A stretch of DNA of 64,000 bases from Tianweitania sp. UT-5YL-CI-8 (GTDB lineage: Bacteria > Pseudomonadota > Alphaproteobacteria > Rhizobiales > Rhizobiaceae): contig NZ_JASCRR010000002.1 in NCBI RefSeq assembly GCF_030010215.1, positions 535,001-599,000 on the forward strand, in the 5' to 3' direction. A program made the translations under genes and the position numbers. Shown piece after piece: positions 9,810 to 19,593 of this stretch. The notes under the pieces are model-generated. The model worked only from the letters and a program-made list of their open reading frames with translations, searched no databases and had not been told where the DNA came from. How positions within the stretch are numbered: position 1 is the stretch's first letter; each line of letters opens with the position of its first letter.

Positions 9810-12079
9810 CAAACTGGAATGTCGCGGTCGTCGGCAAAGGCCTGCAGAAGCGCTCGCATCGGCACCTTTGTCGAAGTGCCGGAAAGATTATCGTCGAGAA
9901 GAGCTTTCAACTCGCCCAGCGGAAGCTCCGTCAGCATCGCCTTGACCGGGCCGATGGAGGCGGGAGACATCGAGATGGAACGATAGCCGAGCCCCAGCAG
10001 CGCCATGGCGGAAATCGGCCTGCCGGCCAGTTCGCCGCACAGCGTGACAGTGGTGTTGTTACGGACGCCGGCGTCGGCGATCTGCTTGAGAACGCGCATG
10101 AACGGCACCGAGAGCGGGTCGAAACGGTCGGCGAGCAGCGTGTTGCCGCGATCCACCGCCATGACGAACTGAAACAGATCGTTGGAGCCGACGGAGACGA
10201 AATCCACCGCCTTCATCAACTCGTCGAGCTGCCACAAGAGCGACGGCACCTCGACCATGGCGCCGAGCTTGAGGCTGGTCGGCAGATGGTGGGCGAAACG
10301 CGAGAGATGCCTCACTTCCCTGTCGATGATCTCGCGCGCCTGGGCGATTTCGCCGAGTTCGGTCACCATCGGCAGCATGAGTTTGAGCTCGCGACCGCCG
10401 GCTGCCTTGAGCAGCGCGCGGATTTGGGTGCGCAGCAGGCCGGGCCGGTCCAGCGTGAGCCGGATGGCGCGCCAGCCCAGCGCGGGGTTTTCTTCCTGTC
10501 CGGCACCTTTGAAGTAGGGCAGAACCTTGTCGCCGCCGATATCTATGGTGCGGAATGTCACCGCCTTGCCGCGCGCCGCATCCAGCACGTCGCGATAGAG
10601 CTTTTCCTGGGCTTCGGCACGCGGGAAGGTCGCGGCGACCATGAATTGCAGTTCGGTCCGGAACAGGCCGATGCCTGCCGCGCCCGATTCGTTGAGCTGC
10701 GGAAGATCGACCGCCAGTCCAGCGTTCATCAGAAGTTCGATGCCGACCCCATCCTTGGTGACCGACGGCTGCGCGCGCAATTCGCGATAGAGTTCCTGGC
10801 GACGGGCGCGGAAGCGCACCTTCTCGGTGTAAGCCGCCTCGAGCCCTGGTTGCGGACGCAGATGGACTATGCCTTCCTCGCCATCGACGATAATCGCATC
10901 GCCGTTTTCCGACATCGACACCGCACCCTTGACCTGCCCGGCGACGGGAATGCCCATGGCGCGTCCGACGATGACGACGTGACTGGTCGCAGCGCCCTCT
11001 TCAAGCACCAGGCCGCGCAGCTTGTCGCGGGGGTAGTCAAGCAGTTCGGCCGCCCCCATGGAACGCGCCACGATGATGGCGTCCTTCGGCAGCGACGATG
11101 CGACATCTTCCGCCCCGCGCCCCATCAGTTGGCGCAACAAGCGGTTGGCGAGATCGTCGAAGTCGCTCATCCGCTCGCGCAGATAGGGGTCGGTCATGTG
11201 GATCATGCGCGCGCGCATGTCGCTCTGAACCTTCTCGACCGCGGCTTCCGCCGTCAAACCATTGCGCACCGCCTCTTCCAGCCGACGCACCCAGCCCCGG
11301 TCGTTGGCAAACATCCGGTAGGCTTCGAGCACCTCGCGATGCTCGCCTTCGAAGGCGACGTCGCGGCGCGACAGCATGTCGTCGATGGATAGGCGCAGCG
11401 AACCGATCGCGCTTTCCAGCCGCCTGGTTTCCTCGTCACTGTCCTCGTTGAACAGGTTGGTGACGACGATGCGCGGCTCGTGCAGCACGACATGACCGAG
11501 GCCGATACCGTCATTGAACGACACGCCGGTGAAACTCGCCGGGCGGCGCAGATCCAGTTCCAGCCCGGGCCGGCTGAGGCGCGCGAGGTCGCCGGTGGCG
11601 ATCATCTCGGCGATAACCATCGCCGTGGTCTCCATCGCCTCGATCTCGTCCTCGCGATACACCCGCATCGTCTTGTTCTGGACGACCAGAACGCCGAGCG
11701 TGCGGCCGGCGCGCAGCACAGGTACGCCGAGGAAGGAGTGATAGATCTCTTCGCCCGTCTCCGGCAGGTAGGCGAAGGCTGGATGTTCCTGGGCGTTGGA
11801 GAGATTGAGGGCCCTTGCGCCTGCGGCGATTGTGCCGACGAGGCCCTGCCCGAGCCGCAATTGCGCCAGGTGGACGGAGCCGGGATTGAGACCTTCGGTG
11901 GCGTAGAGCTCCAGCACGGAATCGGCACGGAGCACGTAGAGCGAGCAGACCTCGGCGACCATGTTGGCGGCGATATCGCGCACGATCTGATCGAGCCGCG
12001 CCTGCGGATCGAGCGGCTGCTGCATGAGCTCACGCAGCCGTTTCAACAGAACGCGCGGGCCGCCGCCCGGATCACGCAT
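9809..12079 (-). CDS. ptsP: PEP-protein phosphotransferase of the nitrogen PTS (EI-Ntr)
   Basis: 756 residues. The N-terminal GAF domain (about residues 20-160; it senses glutamine or 2-oxoglutarate in studied homologues) is followed by the EI swivel domain, where the phosphorylated histidine sits in [15 protein letters not shown], and the PEP-binding barrel ([30 protein letters not shown]). It passes phosphate from PEP to NPr and then EIIA-Ntr, a regulatory rather than sugar-transporting route. The ATG at 12079 is preferred to the adjacent TTG at 12082. Order lysC-ptsP-prfA is typical of rhizobia. Confidence 0.95.
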   Translation of the reverse strand: MRDPGGGPRVLLKRLRELMQQPLDPQARLDQIVRDIAANMVAEVCSLYVLRADSVLELYATEGLNPGSVHLAQLRLGQGLVGTIAAGARALNLSNAQEHPAFAYLPETGEEIYHSFLGVPVLRAGRTLGVLVVQNKTMRVYREDEIEAMETTAMVIAEMIATGDLARLSRPGLELDLRRPASFTGVSFNDGIGLGHVVLHEPRIVVTNLFNEDSDEETRRLESAIGSLRLSIDDMLSRRDVAFEGEHREVLEAYRMFANDRGWVRRLEEAVRNGLTAEAAVEKVQSDMRARMIHMTDPYLRERMSDFDDLANRLLRQLMGRGAEDVASSLPKDAIIVARSMGAAELLDYPRDKLRGLVLEEGAATSHVVIVGRAMGIPVAGQVKGAVSMSENGDAIIVDGEEGIVHLRPQPGLEAAYTEKVRFRARRQELYRELRAQPSVTKDGVGIELLMNAGLAVDLPQLNESGAAGIGLFRTELQFMVAATFPRAEAQEKLYRDVLDAARGKAVTFRTIDIGGDKVLPYFKGAGQEENPALGWRAIRLTLDRPGLLRTQIRALLKAAGGRELKLMLPMVTELGEIAQAREIIDREVRHLSRFAHHLPTSLKLGAMVEVPSLLWQLDELMKAVDFVSVGSNDLFQFVMAVDRGNTLLADRFDPLSVPFMRVLKQIADAGVRNNTTVTLCGELAGRPISAMALLGLGYRSISMSPASIGPVKAMLTELPLGELKALLDDNLSGTSTKVPMRALLQAFADDRDIPV

Positions 12080-12173
12080 CAAGATCCCATCTCCCCATAA
12101 AGCCCGAGACCGGCGACATCATCGCCACCGGCAAAAGATAATGCAATCCAGCGACTCGGCCAGATGCCTGTCG

Positions 12174-13448
12174 TTACTGCTTATCGAGCCCGTAGACCGA
12201 ATGCAAAGTGCGAACGGCAAGTTCGGTGTAAGGACCATCGATCAGGATCGAAATCTTGATCTCCGAGGTCGTGATGGCTCGAATGTTGATCGATTTATCG
12301 GCAAGCGCCTTGAAGGCGGTCGCCGCGACGCCGGCATGGCTGCGCATGCCGATACCGATCACCGAAACCTTGGACATGCCGGGTTCGGACTGGACTGCGT
12401 CGAAACCGATGGTCTCCTTGACCTTGCCCAGAACGAATAGCGCCTTGTCGAGGTCGCCGGACGGCACCGTGAAGGTGATGTCGGTGAACTTGCCATCCTC
12501 GGAAATGTTCTGGACGATCATGTCGACATTGATGTTGGCTTCGGCCAGCGGGCCGAAGATGCCGGCTGAAACGCCTGGACGGTCCGCCACCCGCCGCAGC
12601 GATATCTGGGCTTCGTCCTTGGCGTAGGCTATTCCAGTGACGACCTGCTGTTCCACGATTTCTTCCTCGTCGCAAATGAGCGTTCCGGGCGGATTGAGAA
12701 GATCGCCCATGCCGGGCGCATCCGGGTCCTCGAAGGAGGACCGCACGAAGGTGCGCACCCGATGCACCATCGCCAGTTCGACCGACCGCACCTGCAGCAC
12801 CTTGGCGCCGAGCGAGGCCATTTCCAGCATCTCTTCGAAAGAGATCTTCGACAGCCGGCGCGCCTTGGGCTCAATGCGCGGGTCGGTGGTGTAGACGCCA
12901 TCGACATCGGTGTAGATGTCGCAGCGATCTGCCTTGACGGCCGCGGCAATTGCCACAGCCGATGTGTCGGAGCCGCCGCGTCCGAGCGTCGAGAGCCTGT
13001 TGTCGGGCGCAATGCCCTGGAAGCCGGCGACAACGGCGACCTGGCCCTCGCCGAAACGCTTGATCAGGAATGAGCCGTCGATGTCGGCGATGCGGGCCGC
13101 GCCATGGGCGCCATCTGTCTTGATCGGAATCTGCCAGCCCTGCCAGGACCGTGCGTTGACGCCCATCGCCTGAAGCGTCAGCGCCAAAAGGCCGGAAGTT
13201 ACCTGCTCACCGGAGGCCACCACGGCATCGTATTCGCGGGCATCGTAGATATGGAGATTGGAGCCTTCGGCTTTGGACGCGTCTTGCACCCAGGCGATCA
13301 GTTCGTTGGTCTTGCCCGACATGGCCGAAACAACGACGGCGACCTCGTGGCCCGCATCGACCTCGCGTTTGACATGCCGCGCCACATTGCGGATGCGGGC
13401 GATGTCGGCGACCGATGTCCCGCCGAACTTCATCACGATGCGCGCCAT
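12174..13448 (-). CDS. lysC: Aspartate kinase
   Basis: A 424-residue monofunctional aspartokinase catalysing the first step toward lysine, methionine and threonine. The N-terminus MARIVMKFGGTSVAD is the conserved kinase strand, FQGIAPDNRLSTLGRGGSDTSA the nucleotide/aspartate site, and the last 160 residues hold two ACT domains for feedback inhibition. The long-type regulatory domain without a fused homoserine dehydrogenase is normal for this class. It is transcribed divergently from ubiG across a 247-bp gap, and is followed after 94 bases by ptsP. Confidence 0.96.
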   Translation of the reverse strand: MARIVMKFGGTSVADIARIRNVARHVKREVDAGHEVAVVVSAMSGKTNELIAWVQDASKAEGSNLHIYDAREYDAVVASGEQVTSGLLALTLQAMGVNARSWQGWQIPIKTDGAHGAARIADIDGSFLIKRFGEGQVAVVAGFQGIAPDNRLSTLGRGGSDTSAVAIAAAVKADRCDIYTDVDGVYTTDPRIEPKARRLSKISFEEMLEMASLGAKVLQVRSVELAMVHRVRTFVRSSFEDPDAPGMGDLLNPPGTLICDEEEIVEQQVVTGIAYAKDEAQISLRRVADRPGVSAGIFGPLAEANINVDMIVQNISEDGKFTDITFTVPSGDLDKALFVLGKVKETIGFDAVQSEPGMSKVSVIGIGMRSHAGVAATAFKALADKSINIRAITTSEIKISILIDGPYTELAVRTLHSVYGLDKQ

Positions 13449-13695
13449 GAAAACGGTATGCCCTTACGTAAAATTTCGGCCGGGGAGGCCGGAAAACTGA
13501 AACGAGACGTCTGTGCCAGGCAGAGACCTCAGTGCGCGGCCTCCATAGCCAAAAGCAGCCGCTTTCGCAAGCGATGCGGCATGAAGGTTGAGAGGTACGG
13601 CTTTGGGGACGCTCCACGAGCCGAAAGCTGGGGCAAAACACATCTTGACTTTGACGGCTTCGGAGCCGACTTCCTTGCTTCGAAGGAGACCGCGC

Positions 13696-14448
13696 ATGTC
13701 CGACGCCATTCGTTCGACCATCGATAAGGATGAAGTGGACCGCTTCTCGGCCATGGCTGCCGAATGGTGGAGCCCGACCGGCAAATTCCGCCCTCTGCAC
13801 AAGTTCAACCCGGTTCGGCTTGCCTATATCCGCGACCAGGTGGCGACGCGGTTCGGTCGGGATGTGCACGCTGCCAGGCCCTTCGAAGGCCTGCGTTTTC
13901 TCGATATCGGCTGCGGCGGCGGCTTGCTGTGCGAACCCATGGCACGGCTCGGCGCCGAGGTGGTGGGTGCGGATGCGTCGGCCACCAACATCGAAGTCGC
14001 CAAGTTGCATGCGGCTGAAAGCGGCGTGACGATCGATTACCGCGCCACCACCGCCGAGGCTCTTGCCGACGCGGGCGAAAAATTCGACGTCGTGCTCAAC
14101 ATGGAAGTGGTCGAGCATGTCGCCGACATCGACTTATTCATTGGCAAGACCAGCGACATGGTGAAACCGGGTGGGCTGATGATCGTGGCGACGATCAACC
14201 GGACGCTGAAGGCGCTTGGGCTTGCCATTATCGGTGCCGAATACGTTCTCCGCTGGCTGCCGCGCGGCACCCACCAGTATGAAAAGCTGGTCAGACCGGA
14301 AGAGCTGGAAAAAGCATTGTCGAAGGCCGGAATGAGCGTCATCGACCGCACCGGCGTGGTCTACAGCCCGCTCTCCGACCGCTGGCAGCATTCGAAGGAC
14401 ATGGACGTCAATTATATGCTTTTGGCGGAACGCAACGCCAACAGCTAA
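13696..14448 (+). CDS. ubiG: Ubiquinone biosynthesis O-methyltransferase UbiG
   Basis: A 250-residue SAM methyltransferase catalysing both O-methylations in ubiquinone synthesis. Motif I is [20 protein letters not shown], and the C-terminal HxxF-type region ([28 protein letters not shown]) is typical of UbiG. The ATG at 13696 has a strong AAGGAG nine bases upstream. Longer frames start inside noncoding sequence. Its TAA stop overlaps the TAG of the convergent EamA gene by two bases. Confidence 0.95.
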   Translation: MSDAIRSTIDKDEVDRFSAMAAEWWSPTGKFRPLHKFNPVRLAYIRDQVATRFGRDVHAARPFEGLRFLDIGCGGGLLCEPMARLGAEVVGADASATNIEVAKLHAAESGVTIDYRATTAEALADAGEKFDVVLNMEVVEHVADIDLFIGKTSDMVKPGGLMIVATINRTLKALGLAIIGAEYVLRWLPRGTHQYEKLVRPEELEKALSKAGMSVIDRTGVVYSPLSDRWQHSKDMDVNYMLLAERNANS

Positions 14449-15335
14449 GCGGGTCTGCGCTGCGCCTTGGTGGTCATGGTCACGCCGATGACGATGATGA
14501 CGGCTCCGGCCCAGGTCAGAATGCTGTAGTGCTCATCAAGGAAAAGCAGGCCCGAGATCAGGCCAACGGCCGCGGCGACATAGCCGATCTGGCTGAGATA
14601 GACCGGCCCGCCGACAGACTGCAGCCGGAAGAACAGCGCGAACATGACGGCCGACGAAGCCACCTGAATGACCGTAAGCAGCGGCACGGCGCTCAGAGCC
14701 GCAAAGGCCGCACTCCCATCCGTGGCAAGCAAGCCGATCAGCAGAATTCCCGCCGCAGCGAGGTGACTGCCGATGGCGAGTTCGACCGGGCCTGCATCCG
14801 GTGGCCAGTCGATAGTGCGATAGATGTTGCCGATGGCCAGGCTGCACGGCATCAGCAATCCGATCATCACCCAGAACAGGTCGGCTGGTGCGCCGGCTTC
14901 GCCGCGCGTAGCGGCCACCATCAATGCACCGGCGGCGCCAACGAGGATGCCGGCAATGCCCAGCGCATTGGGCTTGCGCACGCCGAGCAGCAGCGACAGC
15001 ATCAGCGTGACGATGGGCGAGAGCGTGTACATGATGCCGGTGAAGCCGGCGCCCAGATGCGGAATGGCCGAAAACAGCAGCATGTTCGGAACGGCATAGG
15101 ACACCGTCGCGGTGATGAGGAAATAGCGCAGCTTGCGTGGCGTAACCTTGAATCGCCCACCCTGCGCGAATGTTACAGCCAGAAGCACCAGTCCCGCGCC
15201 AAAGGAAATGACGAAGGCCCAGAGCGCGGGCACCACGCCGGCTTCCCGCGCCAGCTTGCCAAGCGGAAGCGTCAAGCCCAGCAGTGCCCCGTTGATGAGC
15301 AAGAGGCCGATCGGCGAGTTCAGGAAGGCCGTCAT
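14445..15335 (-). CDS. EamA/DMT-family transporter
   Basis: A 296-residue inner-membrane protein with about ten hydrophobic helices in two repeated EamA units (the second around [37 protein letters not shown]). Members export metabolites such as amino acids or take up nucleotide-type compounds; nothing here fixes the substrate. The ATG at 15335 has GGAG about 7 bases upstream. It ends tail to tail with ubiG. Confidence 0.85.
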   Translation of the reverse strand: MTAFLNSPIGLLLINGALLGLTLPLGKLAREAGVVPALWAFVISFGAGLVLLAVTFAQGGRFKVTPRKLRYFLITATVSYAVPNMLLFSAIPHLGAGFTGIMYTLSPIVTLMLSLLLGVRKPNALGIAGILVGAAGALMVAATRGEAGAPADLFWVMIGLLMPCSLAIGNIYRTIDWPPDAGPVELAIGSHLAAAGILLIGLLATDGSAAFAALSAVPLLTVIQVASSAVMFALFFRLQSVGGPVYLSQIGYVAAAVGLISGLLFLDEHYSILTWAGAVIIVIGVTMTTKAQRRPA

Positions 15336-15413
15336 GATGTCTCCGCTTTGATCGGCGGGACCTGATCAAAAAACGCTTTTAGGGGAATGCGCCACAGGCC
15401 GGAAAAGGCCGGG

Positions 15414-15839
15414 TCAGTTCTGGTCGTCTGGCAAGCTGGGCAGCGGCATGAACTCCACGCCATCCTCGGCCAGGCTGACGACTTCTTCGTGCGTCGCCTC
15501 GCCATAAATGCCGCGCGCATCGGTCTCGCCGAAATGGATCTTTCGGGCTTCTTCGGCAAATTTGTCCCCGACATAATCGGCGTTCTGCCGCACTTTCTCC
15601 GACAGTTCCTTCAGCGCCGCCATCATCTTGCGCTGCTCCTCGCCGACGGCGAGCGCGATCTTGTCCTTCTTGCGCCCCGTCGACACGGCAGGCGCCATGA
15701 GTGCCTTGCCGATTGTCTTGGAAGCGCAATGCGGACACTCCACCAGGCCGCGCTTTAGCTGAGTGTCGAAATCGTCATTGCTGCGGAACCAGCCCTCGAA
15801 GGTGTGGTCCTTGTCGCAGTGAAGCGAAAAACGGATCAA
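15414..15839 (-). CDS. DUF1178 family protein
   Basis: 141 residues of unknown function, widespread in alphaproteobacteria. The N-terminus carries a zinc-ribbon-like arrangement (LHCDKDHTFEGWF and ECPHCAS), followed by a charged middle part. The start is a TTG at 15839, supported because the family begins with a MIRFSLHC-type sequence and because the TTG overlaps the TGA of the upstream nitrilase gene (TTGA). It is the last gene of a comF-grxC-nitrilase-DUF1178 run. Confidence 0.85.
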   Translation of the reverse strand: MIRFSLHCDKDHTFEGWFRSNDDFDTQLKRGLVECPHCASKTIGKALMAPAVSTGRKKDKIALAVGEEQRKMMAALKELSEKVRQNADYVGDKFAEEARKIHFGETDARGIYGEATHEEVVSLAEDGVEFMPLPSLPDDQN

Positions 15840-16693
15840 GACGCGGCACCCCGGAACGTCTCGGCATTGCCCGGCAGTGCGAAATCGCGCGCATTGCGCA
15901 GGTTGGGAATCTTGGCCCTGGCGGCTGCCACCTGCGCGGTATCGATCTCTGCCAAGACGACGCCGGGCTCGTCGTGATCCGCTTCAGCCAGGATGCGGCC
16001 CCACGGGTCGACGATCATCGAATGGCCGTAGGTCTCGCGTCCATCTTCATGCTTGCCGCCCTGGGCAGCGGCCACCACGAAGGCGCCGTTCTCGATGGCG
16101 CGAGCGCGGATCAGGACATGCCAATGCGCTTCGCCGGTCTGGCGCGTGAAGGCGGCAGGCACCGTGAGCACTTCGGCGCCGGCCATTGCCTCGCTGCGGA
16201 ACAGCTGGGGAAAGCGCAGATCGTAGCAGACGGCAAAACCGAGCCTGCCGATCGGCAGATCGGCGACCACCGCTTCCTTGCCGGGCTCATAGGCCGAGGA
16301 TTCGCGCCAGCTCTCGCCATTGTCGAGATCGACGTCGAACATGTGGATCTTGTCGTAAGTAGCAAGTTTGCGCCCGTCAGGCCCGAACAGGAAGGCGCGG
16401 TTGGCAAGCTTGCCGTCCTCCCGCCGAATCGCCGTCGACCCAACATGCAGGTGGATGCCCAACTCCGCCGCAAGCTTTTTCGCCGTGGTCACGACGATGT
16501 CCTTGTCGGCAGACGTGAAGAGCGCTGCGCGGGCGTCCTTGTCGCGGATCAGCCCACCTGTCATCTCCGGCGATTGAACGAATATCGCGCCCTGCCCCGC
16601 GGCCTGCCGAACCAGCGCCTCGAAATCGGCCGCATTGCGCTCGGGATTCGTGCCCGACCGCATCTGGATTGCCGCTGCCCTAAAAATCGTCAT
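15836..16693 (-). CDS. Carbon-nitrogen hydrolase (nitrilase superfamily, Nit-like)
   Basis: A 285-residue amidase fold with the Glu-Lys-Cys catalytic triad visible: Glu in FVQSPEMTGG, Lys in YDKIHMFDVD, Cys in FAVCYDLRFPQLFR. Close relatives are the Nit1/NitFhit-type enzymes, which hydrolyse deaminated glutathione or omega-amides; the neighbouring glutaredoxin gene fits a thiol-repair role, but that is inference. The ATG at 16693 (MTIFRAAAIQM) is preferred over frames running into grxC. The stop overlaps the next gene's TTG. Confidence 0.9.
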   Translation of the reverse strand: MTIFRAAAIQMRSGTNPERNAADFEALVRQAAGQGAIFVQSPEMTGGLIRDKDARAALFTSADKDIVVTTAKKLAAELGIHLHVGSTAIRREDGKLANRAFLFGPDGRKLATYDKIHMFDVDLDNGESWRESSAYEPGKEAVVADLPIGRLGFAVCYDLRFPQLFRSEAMAGAEVLTVPAAFTRQTGEAHWHVLIRARAIENGAFVVAAAQGGKHEDGRETYGHSMIVDPWGRILAEADHDEPGVVLAEIDTAQVAAARAKIPNLRNARDFALPGNAETFRGAAS

Positions 16694-16703
16694 GCCCGAA
16701 CCT

Positions 16704-16973
16704 TCAGCCGATTTTGCCGGTCGCCAGCAGGTCATCCAGCCTGCCATCCGCTTCGAGCGCATGCAGGTCGTCGGAACCGCCGACATGCACATCGCCGATG
16801 AATATCTGCGGAAAGGTCATGCGGCCATTGGAGCGGCTGATCATTTCCTGCTTCAACTCCGGCGAGAAACTGGCATCGTGTTCGGTAAAGGCCACGCCCT
16901 TCTTTTCGAGCAGGCGTTTTGCGGCGGCGCAATAGCCGCACATCATGCGTGTGTAGATCGTTACATCGACCAT
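16704..16973 (-). CDS. grxC: Glutaredoxin 3
   Basis: An 89-residue dithiol glutaredoxin. The redox site is CGYC (residues 12-15) instead of the common CPYC; the cis-proline segment TFPQIFIG and the glutathione-binding GGSDDL are intact, so it should be active. It sits 10 bases upstream of the nitrilase and 24 bases downstream of comF, in one operon. It reduces disulfides and mixed disulfides at the expense of glutathione. Confidence 0.93.
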   Translation of the reverse strand: MVDVTIYTRMMCGYCAAAKRLLEKKGVAFTEHDASFSPELKQEMISRSNGRMTFPQIFIGDVHVGGSDDLHALEADGRLDDLLATGKIG

Positions 16974-16997
16974 AGAGAAAACCTCAGCTTCAGCCGG

Positions 16998-17783
16998 CTA
17001 TATAGTGTCAGTTTCGTCGGCCCGGAAGTCCCCGGGCAACACCCGTGCAAAGGTCAGCACATCGACGGCCGATGCGCCACCCTTTTTCAAGGCCCGCGTC
17101 ACCGCCGACACGGTGGCTCCCGTCGTGTAGACGTCGTCCACCAAAAGGATGCGCTTGCCCGTAACCTCGATCTCGCTTGCATCCGAAACACGAAAAGCCG
17201 CGCGAACATTGCCCTCGCGCTCCCGGGCGACAAGACCGACCTGCTGGCGCGTGTTCTTCACCCGCTTCACCGCTGTCGGCGAGAACGGCTTGCCGGAAAG
17301 CTGCGCCAAGGCGCGCGCCAGATCTGCGGACTGGTTGAAGCGGCGGCTGAAAAAACGCCGCCAGTGCAACGGCACCGGCACGATGAGGTCGGCATCGTCC
17401 ACGAGCTCTGCGCCAGCGCGCAGCATCCACTGCGCCATCGGCCGGGCCAGATCGGTTCGGTCATGAAACTTCAGGCCCTGAACGATCTGGCGCGCGACGC
17501 CCATATAGGCGACGGCGGCGCGGGCACGCTCGAAGGGCGGCGGGTTGGCAATCGCTTCGGCGGAAAGAAACCCCTGCCCCATATCGTGGCTGAAGGGCGT
17601 GCCCATGACCTCGCACCACGGTTTTTCGAGAAATCGCAGGCTGCGCCAACAAGCGCCGCATAAGGCACCCGGCTGAGATACATGACGCCGGCAGCCGGCG
17701 CAGACCGGCGGGAACAGGATGTCGGCCGACCAGCCCGCAACCGTCCGCACCGCCGCCGATATCTGCGTCACACGTTCCGTCAT
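16998..17783 (-). CDS. ComF family protein (phosphoribosyltransferase-like)
   Basis: 261 residues: an N-terminal four-cysteine zinc finger (CAGC...CGAC), then a type I phosphoribosyltransferase fold with the PRPP motif ILLVDDVYTTGAT. ComF relatives take part in DNA uptake or recombination in some bacteria; in alphaproteobacteria the role is not established. The ATG at 17783 is followed by a good family N-terminus. First gene of the comF-grxC-nitrilase-DUF1178 run, divergent from the methyltransferase at 17878. Confidence 0.88.
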   Translation of the reverse strand: MTERVTQISAAVRTVAGWSADILFPPVCAGCRRHVSQPGALCGACWRSLRFLEKPWCEVMGTPFSHDMGQGFLSAEAIANPPPFERARAAVAYMGVARQIVQGLKFHDRTDLARPMAQWMLRAGAELVDDADLIVPVPLHWRRFFSRRFNQSADLARALAQLSGKPFSPTAVKRVKNTRQQVGLVAREREGNVRAAFRVSDASEIEVTGKRILLVDDVYTTGATVSAVTRALKKGGASAVDVLTFARVLPGDFRADETDTI

Positions 17784-17877
17784 GGGTTGCGTCCCAACGC
17801 CCGATATTGCACAGCTTTGATCACCTCACCGCCTCATCATCCGGCAAACAGGCGGCGTCGGCAAGGACGTAGCATCA

Positions 17878-18750
17878 GTGCAGACCATCATCGACACCGA
17901 CCTCCTGCTTCGGCAAAAAAAGCGCGCTTTGGCCCGGCTTGAACCCGGCAGCGACTTCCTGATGCAACGCGCTGTCGACGATCTGGGTGACAGGCTGGGC
18001 GCGGTGGGTCGCCATTTCACGGATGCCGTCGCGCTGTTCTGCCTGACACCCGATGCGGCGCGCACGATTGCCGGCAGCGGCAAGGCCGATGTGGTTACCC
18101 GCGTGGAACAGGACGGCGCGTTTCTCGGTCCCGGCGACGGCAATATCTCGGACACAAACCATCTCGATCTCGAACCGGAAAGTGCCGATCTCATCGTCTC
18201 CCTGCTGACCTTGCACGAGGCCAACGACATTCCCGGGCAGTTGATCCAGATTCGCCGTGCGCTTCGGCCCGACGGCCTGTTTCTCGGCGTCATGGCCGGC
18301 GCCGGCACGCTTGCTGAGCTGCGCGAAAGCCTGCTTGCGGCGGAAACGGAACTGACAGGCGGAGCAAGCCCGCGCGTCCTGCCGTTCACCGATGTGCGCG
18401 ATGCCGGTGCGCTGTTGCAGCGCGCGGGCTTTGCCCTGCCCGTCGCCGACCTCGAAACCGTGACCGTGCGCTACGGCAACATGTTTTCGCTGATGCGTGA
18501 CCTGCGCGCAATGGGCGCTGCCAACGCGCTGGTCGACCGCTCGCGCAAGCCGGCGACGCGTGCTTTGTTCATGCGGGCAGCCGAAATCTATGCCGAGCGG
18601 TTTTCCGATCCCGACGGGCGGATTCGCGCGACGTTTTCATTCGTATGGTTTTCAGGATGGGCGCCGCATGCTTCGCAGCAGAAGCCGCTCAAGCCGGGCT
18701 CGGCAACGGTCTCGTTAAAACAGGCGCTGGAAGACCCAGACGCGTCCTGA
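17878..18750 (+). CDS. NDUFAF5-like methyltransferase-fold protein
   Basis: A 290-residue SAM-methyltransferase-fold protein of the group that includes the complex I assembly factor NDUFAF5 (an arginine hydroxylase of a complex I subunit in mitochondria). The post-motif region is clear (LIVSLLTLHEANDIPGQLIQIRRALRPDGLFLG). The expected motif I glycines are poorly preserved (IAGSGKADVVTRV), which would suit a non-methylating role. Start is a GTG at 17878 with AAGGA ten bases upstream. Its stop is 3 bases from the stop of the convergent small membrane protein. Confidence 0.75.
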   Translation: MQTIIDTDLLLRQKKRALARLEPGSDFLMQRAVDDLGDRLGAVGRHFTDAVALFCLTPDAARTIAGSGKADVVTRVEQDGAFLGPGDGNISDTNHLDLEPESADLIVSLLTLHEANDIPGQLIQIRRALRPDGLFLGVMAGAGTLAELRESLLAAETELTGGASPRVLPFTDVRDAGALLQRAGFALPVADLETVTVRYGNMFSLMRDLRAMGAANALVDRSRKPATRALFMRAAEIYAERFSDPDGRIRATFSFVWFSGWAPHASQQKPLKPGSATVSLKQALEDPDAS

Positions 18751-18753
18751 ACC

Positions 18754-18984
18754 TCAACGCTGGGGCGGACCTTGATAATCGCGATTGACCGATCCGGTCG
18801 TGGTGAAATCGAGGCCGTTACGTGCCATCTGCGAACGAGCGCGGCTGTCGACAAAGGCCGAGGCGAACAACACGAAAGCCACCACACCGATCCCAAACAG
18901 CAAAGTGAGCCTCAGGAGACTGGTGCCCAGAGCGCGGGAGCGCGAATATGGTTCGGGATGGATGAGTTCCCATTCCCTGTCCAT
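18754..18984 (-). CDS. Small single-pass membrane protein, unknown function
   Basis: 76 residues from the ATG at 18984 (MDREWELIHPEPYSRSRALG). A single hydrophobic helix (LLFGIGVVAFVLFASAF, about residues 29-45) is preceded by an arginine-containing cytoplasmic part and followed by a short periplasmic tail rich in polar residues. No recognisable domain. A longer version from a GTG at 19047 is possible but has no family support that I know of. It lies alone on the minus strand, tail to tail with the methyltransferase. Confidence 0.6.
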   Translation of the reverse strand: MDREWELIHPEPYSRSRALGTSLLRLTLLFGIGVVAFVLFASAFVDSRARSQMARNGLDFTTTGSVNRDYQGPPQR

Positions 18985-19167
18985 CTCGTATCGAGTGCTC
19001 TGCTTTTTGCCATTTGCCACAGGCAGATGTCTCCAGGTGGTCCACACTCATATCAGCGCGAAGGCGCCATCACCTGTCTGGTTTGTCACGAATGGATAAA
19101 GGGATGTTTAACGGTTGCGTTAACCGTAAGCTCTGCTTCGGCTGGCATTCCCACAAGCGTCGGCCGG

Positions 19168-19593
19168 TCAGAGCAGATCGATCAGGAACGGTATCAGCGG
19201 CTCATCGGCGGGCGGCATCGGATAGTCGCGCATCTGTTTCGGACGCACCCATTTCAGGGCCTGTCCCTCGCGCGACTGCGGCACGCCCTCGTAGCGGCGG
19301 CAGACATAGAGCGGCATCAAAAGATGGAAGGTGTCGTAGGTGTGGCTGGCGAATGTCAGCGGCGCCAAGCAGGGAATCTTGGTCTCGATGCCGATCTCCT
19401 CGCGAAGTTCGCGCACCAGGCACTCCTCCGGCGTCTCGCCCGGCTCGACCTTGCCGCCGGGAAACTCCCACAGGCCGGCAAGTTGCTTGCCTTCAGGGCG
19501 CTGTGCAAGCAGGACGCGGCCATCGGCATCGACCAGCGCGCAGGCCGCGACCAGCAGAATGGGCCGGCCCGCCGGCACAGATGGTGAGATCAT
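19168..19593 (-). CDS. mutT: 8-oxo-dGTP diphosphatase (MutT/Nudix)
   Basis: A 141-residue Nudix hydrolase. The Nudix box is complete (starting GGKVEPGETPEEC and ending RELREEIGI) and is preceded by the MutT-type substrate region LWEFPGGK; the C-terminal LKWVRPKQMRDYPMPPAD also fits MutT. It removes oxidised dGTP from the nucleotide pool. The ATG at 19593 overlaps the TGA of the upstream GNAT gene (ATGA). Conserved order argJ-GNAT-mutT on the minus strand. Confidence 0.92.
   Translation of the reverse strand: MISPSVPAGRPILLVAACALVDADGRVLLAQRPEGKQLAGLWEFPGGKVEPGETPEECLVRELREEIGIETKIPCLAPLTFASHTYDTFHLLMPLYVCRRYEGVPQSREGQALKWVRPKQMRDYPMPPADEPLIPFLIDLL

Noticed and set aside
9695-11392. 565-codon open frame antisense to ptsP
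   Set aside because: Composition artefact opposite a complete EI-Ntr gene.
19104-19124. AACGGTT...AACCGT palindrome between mutT and the small membrane protein
   Set aside because: A short 6-bp stem without a U-run; too weak to call a terminator or operator.
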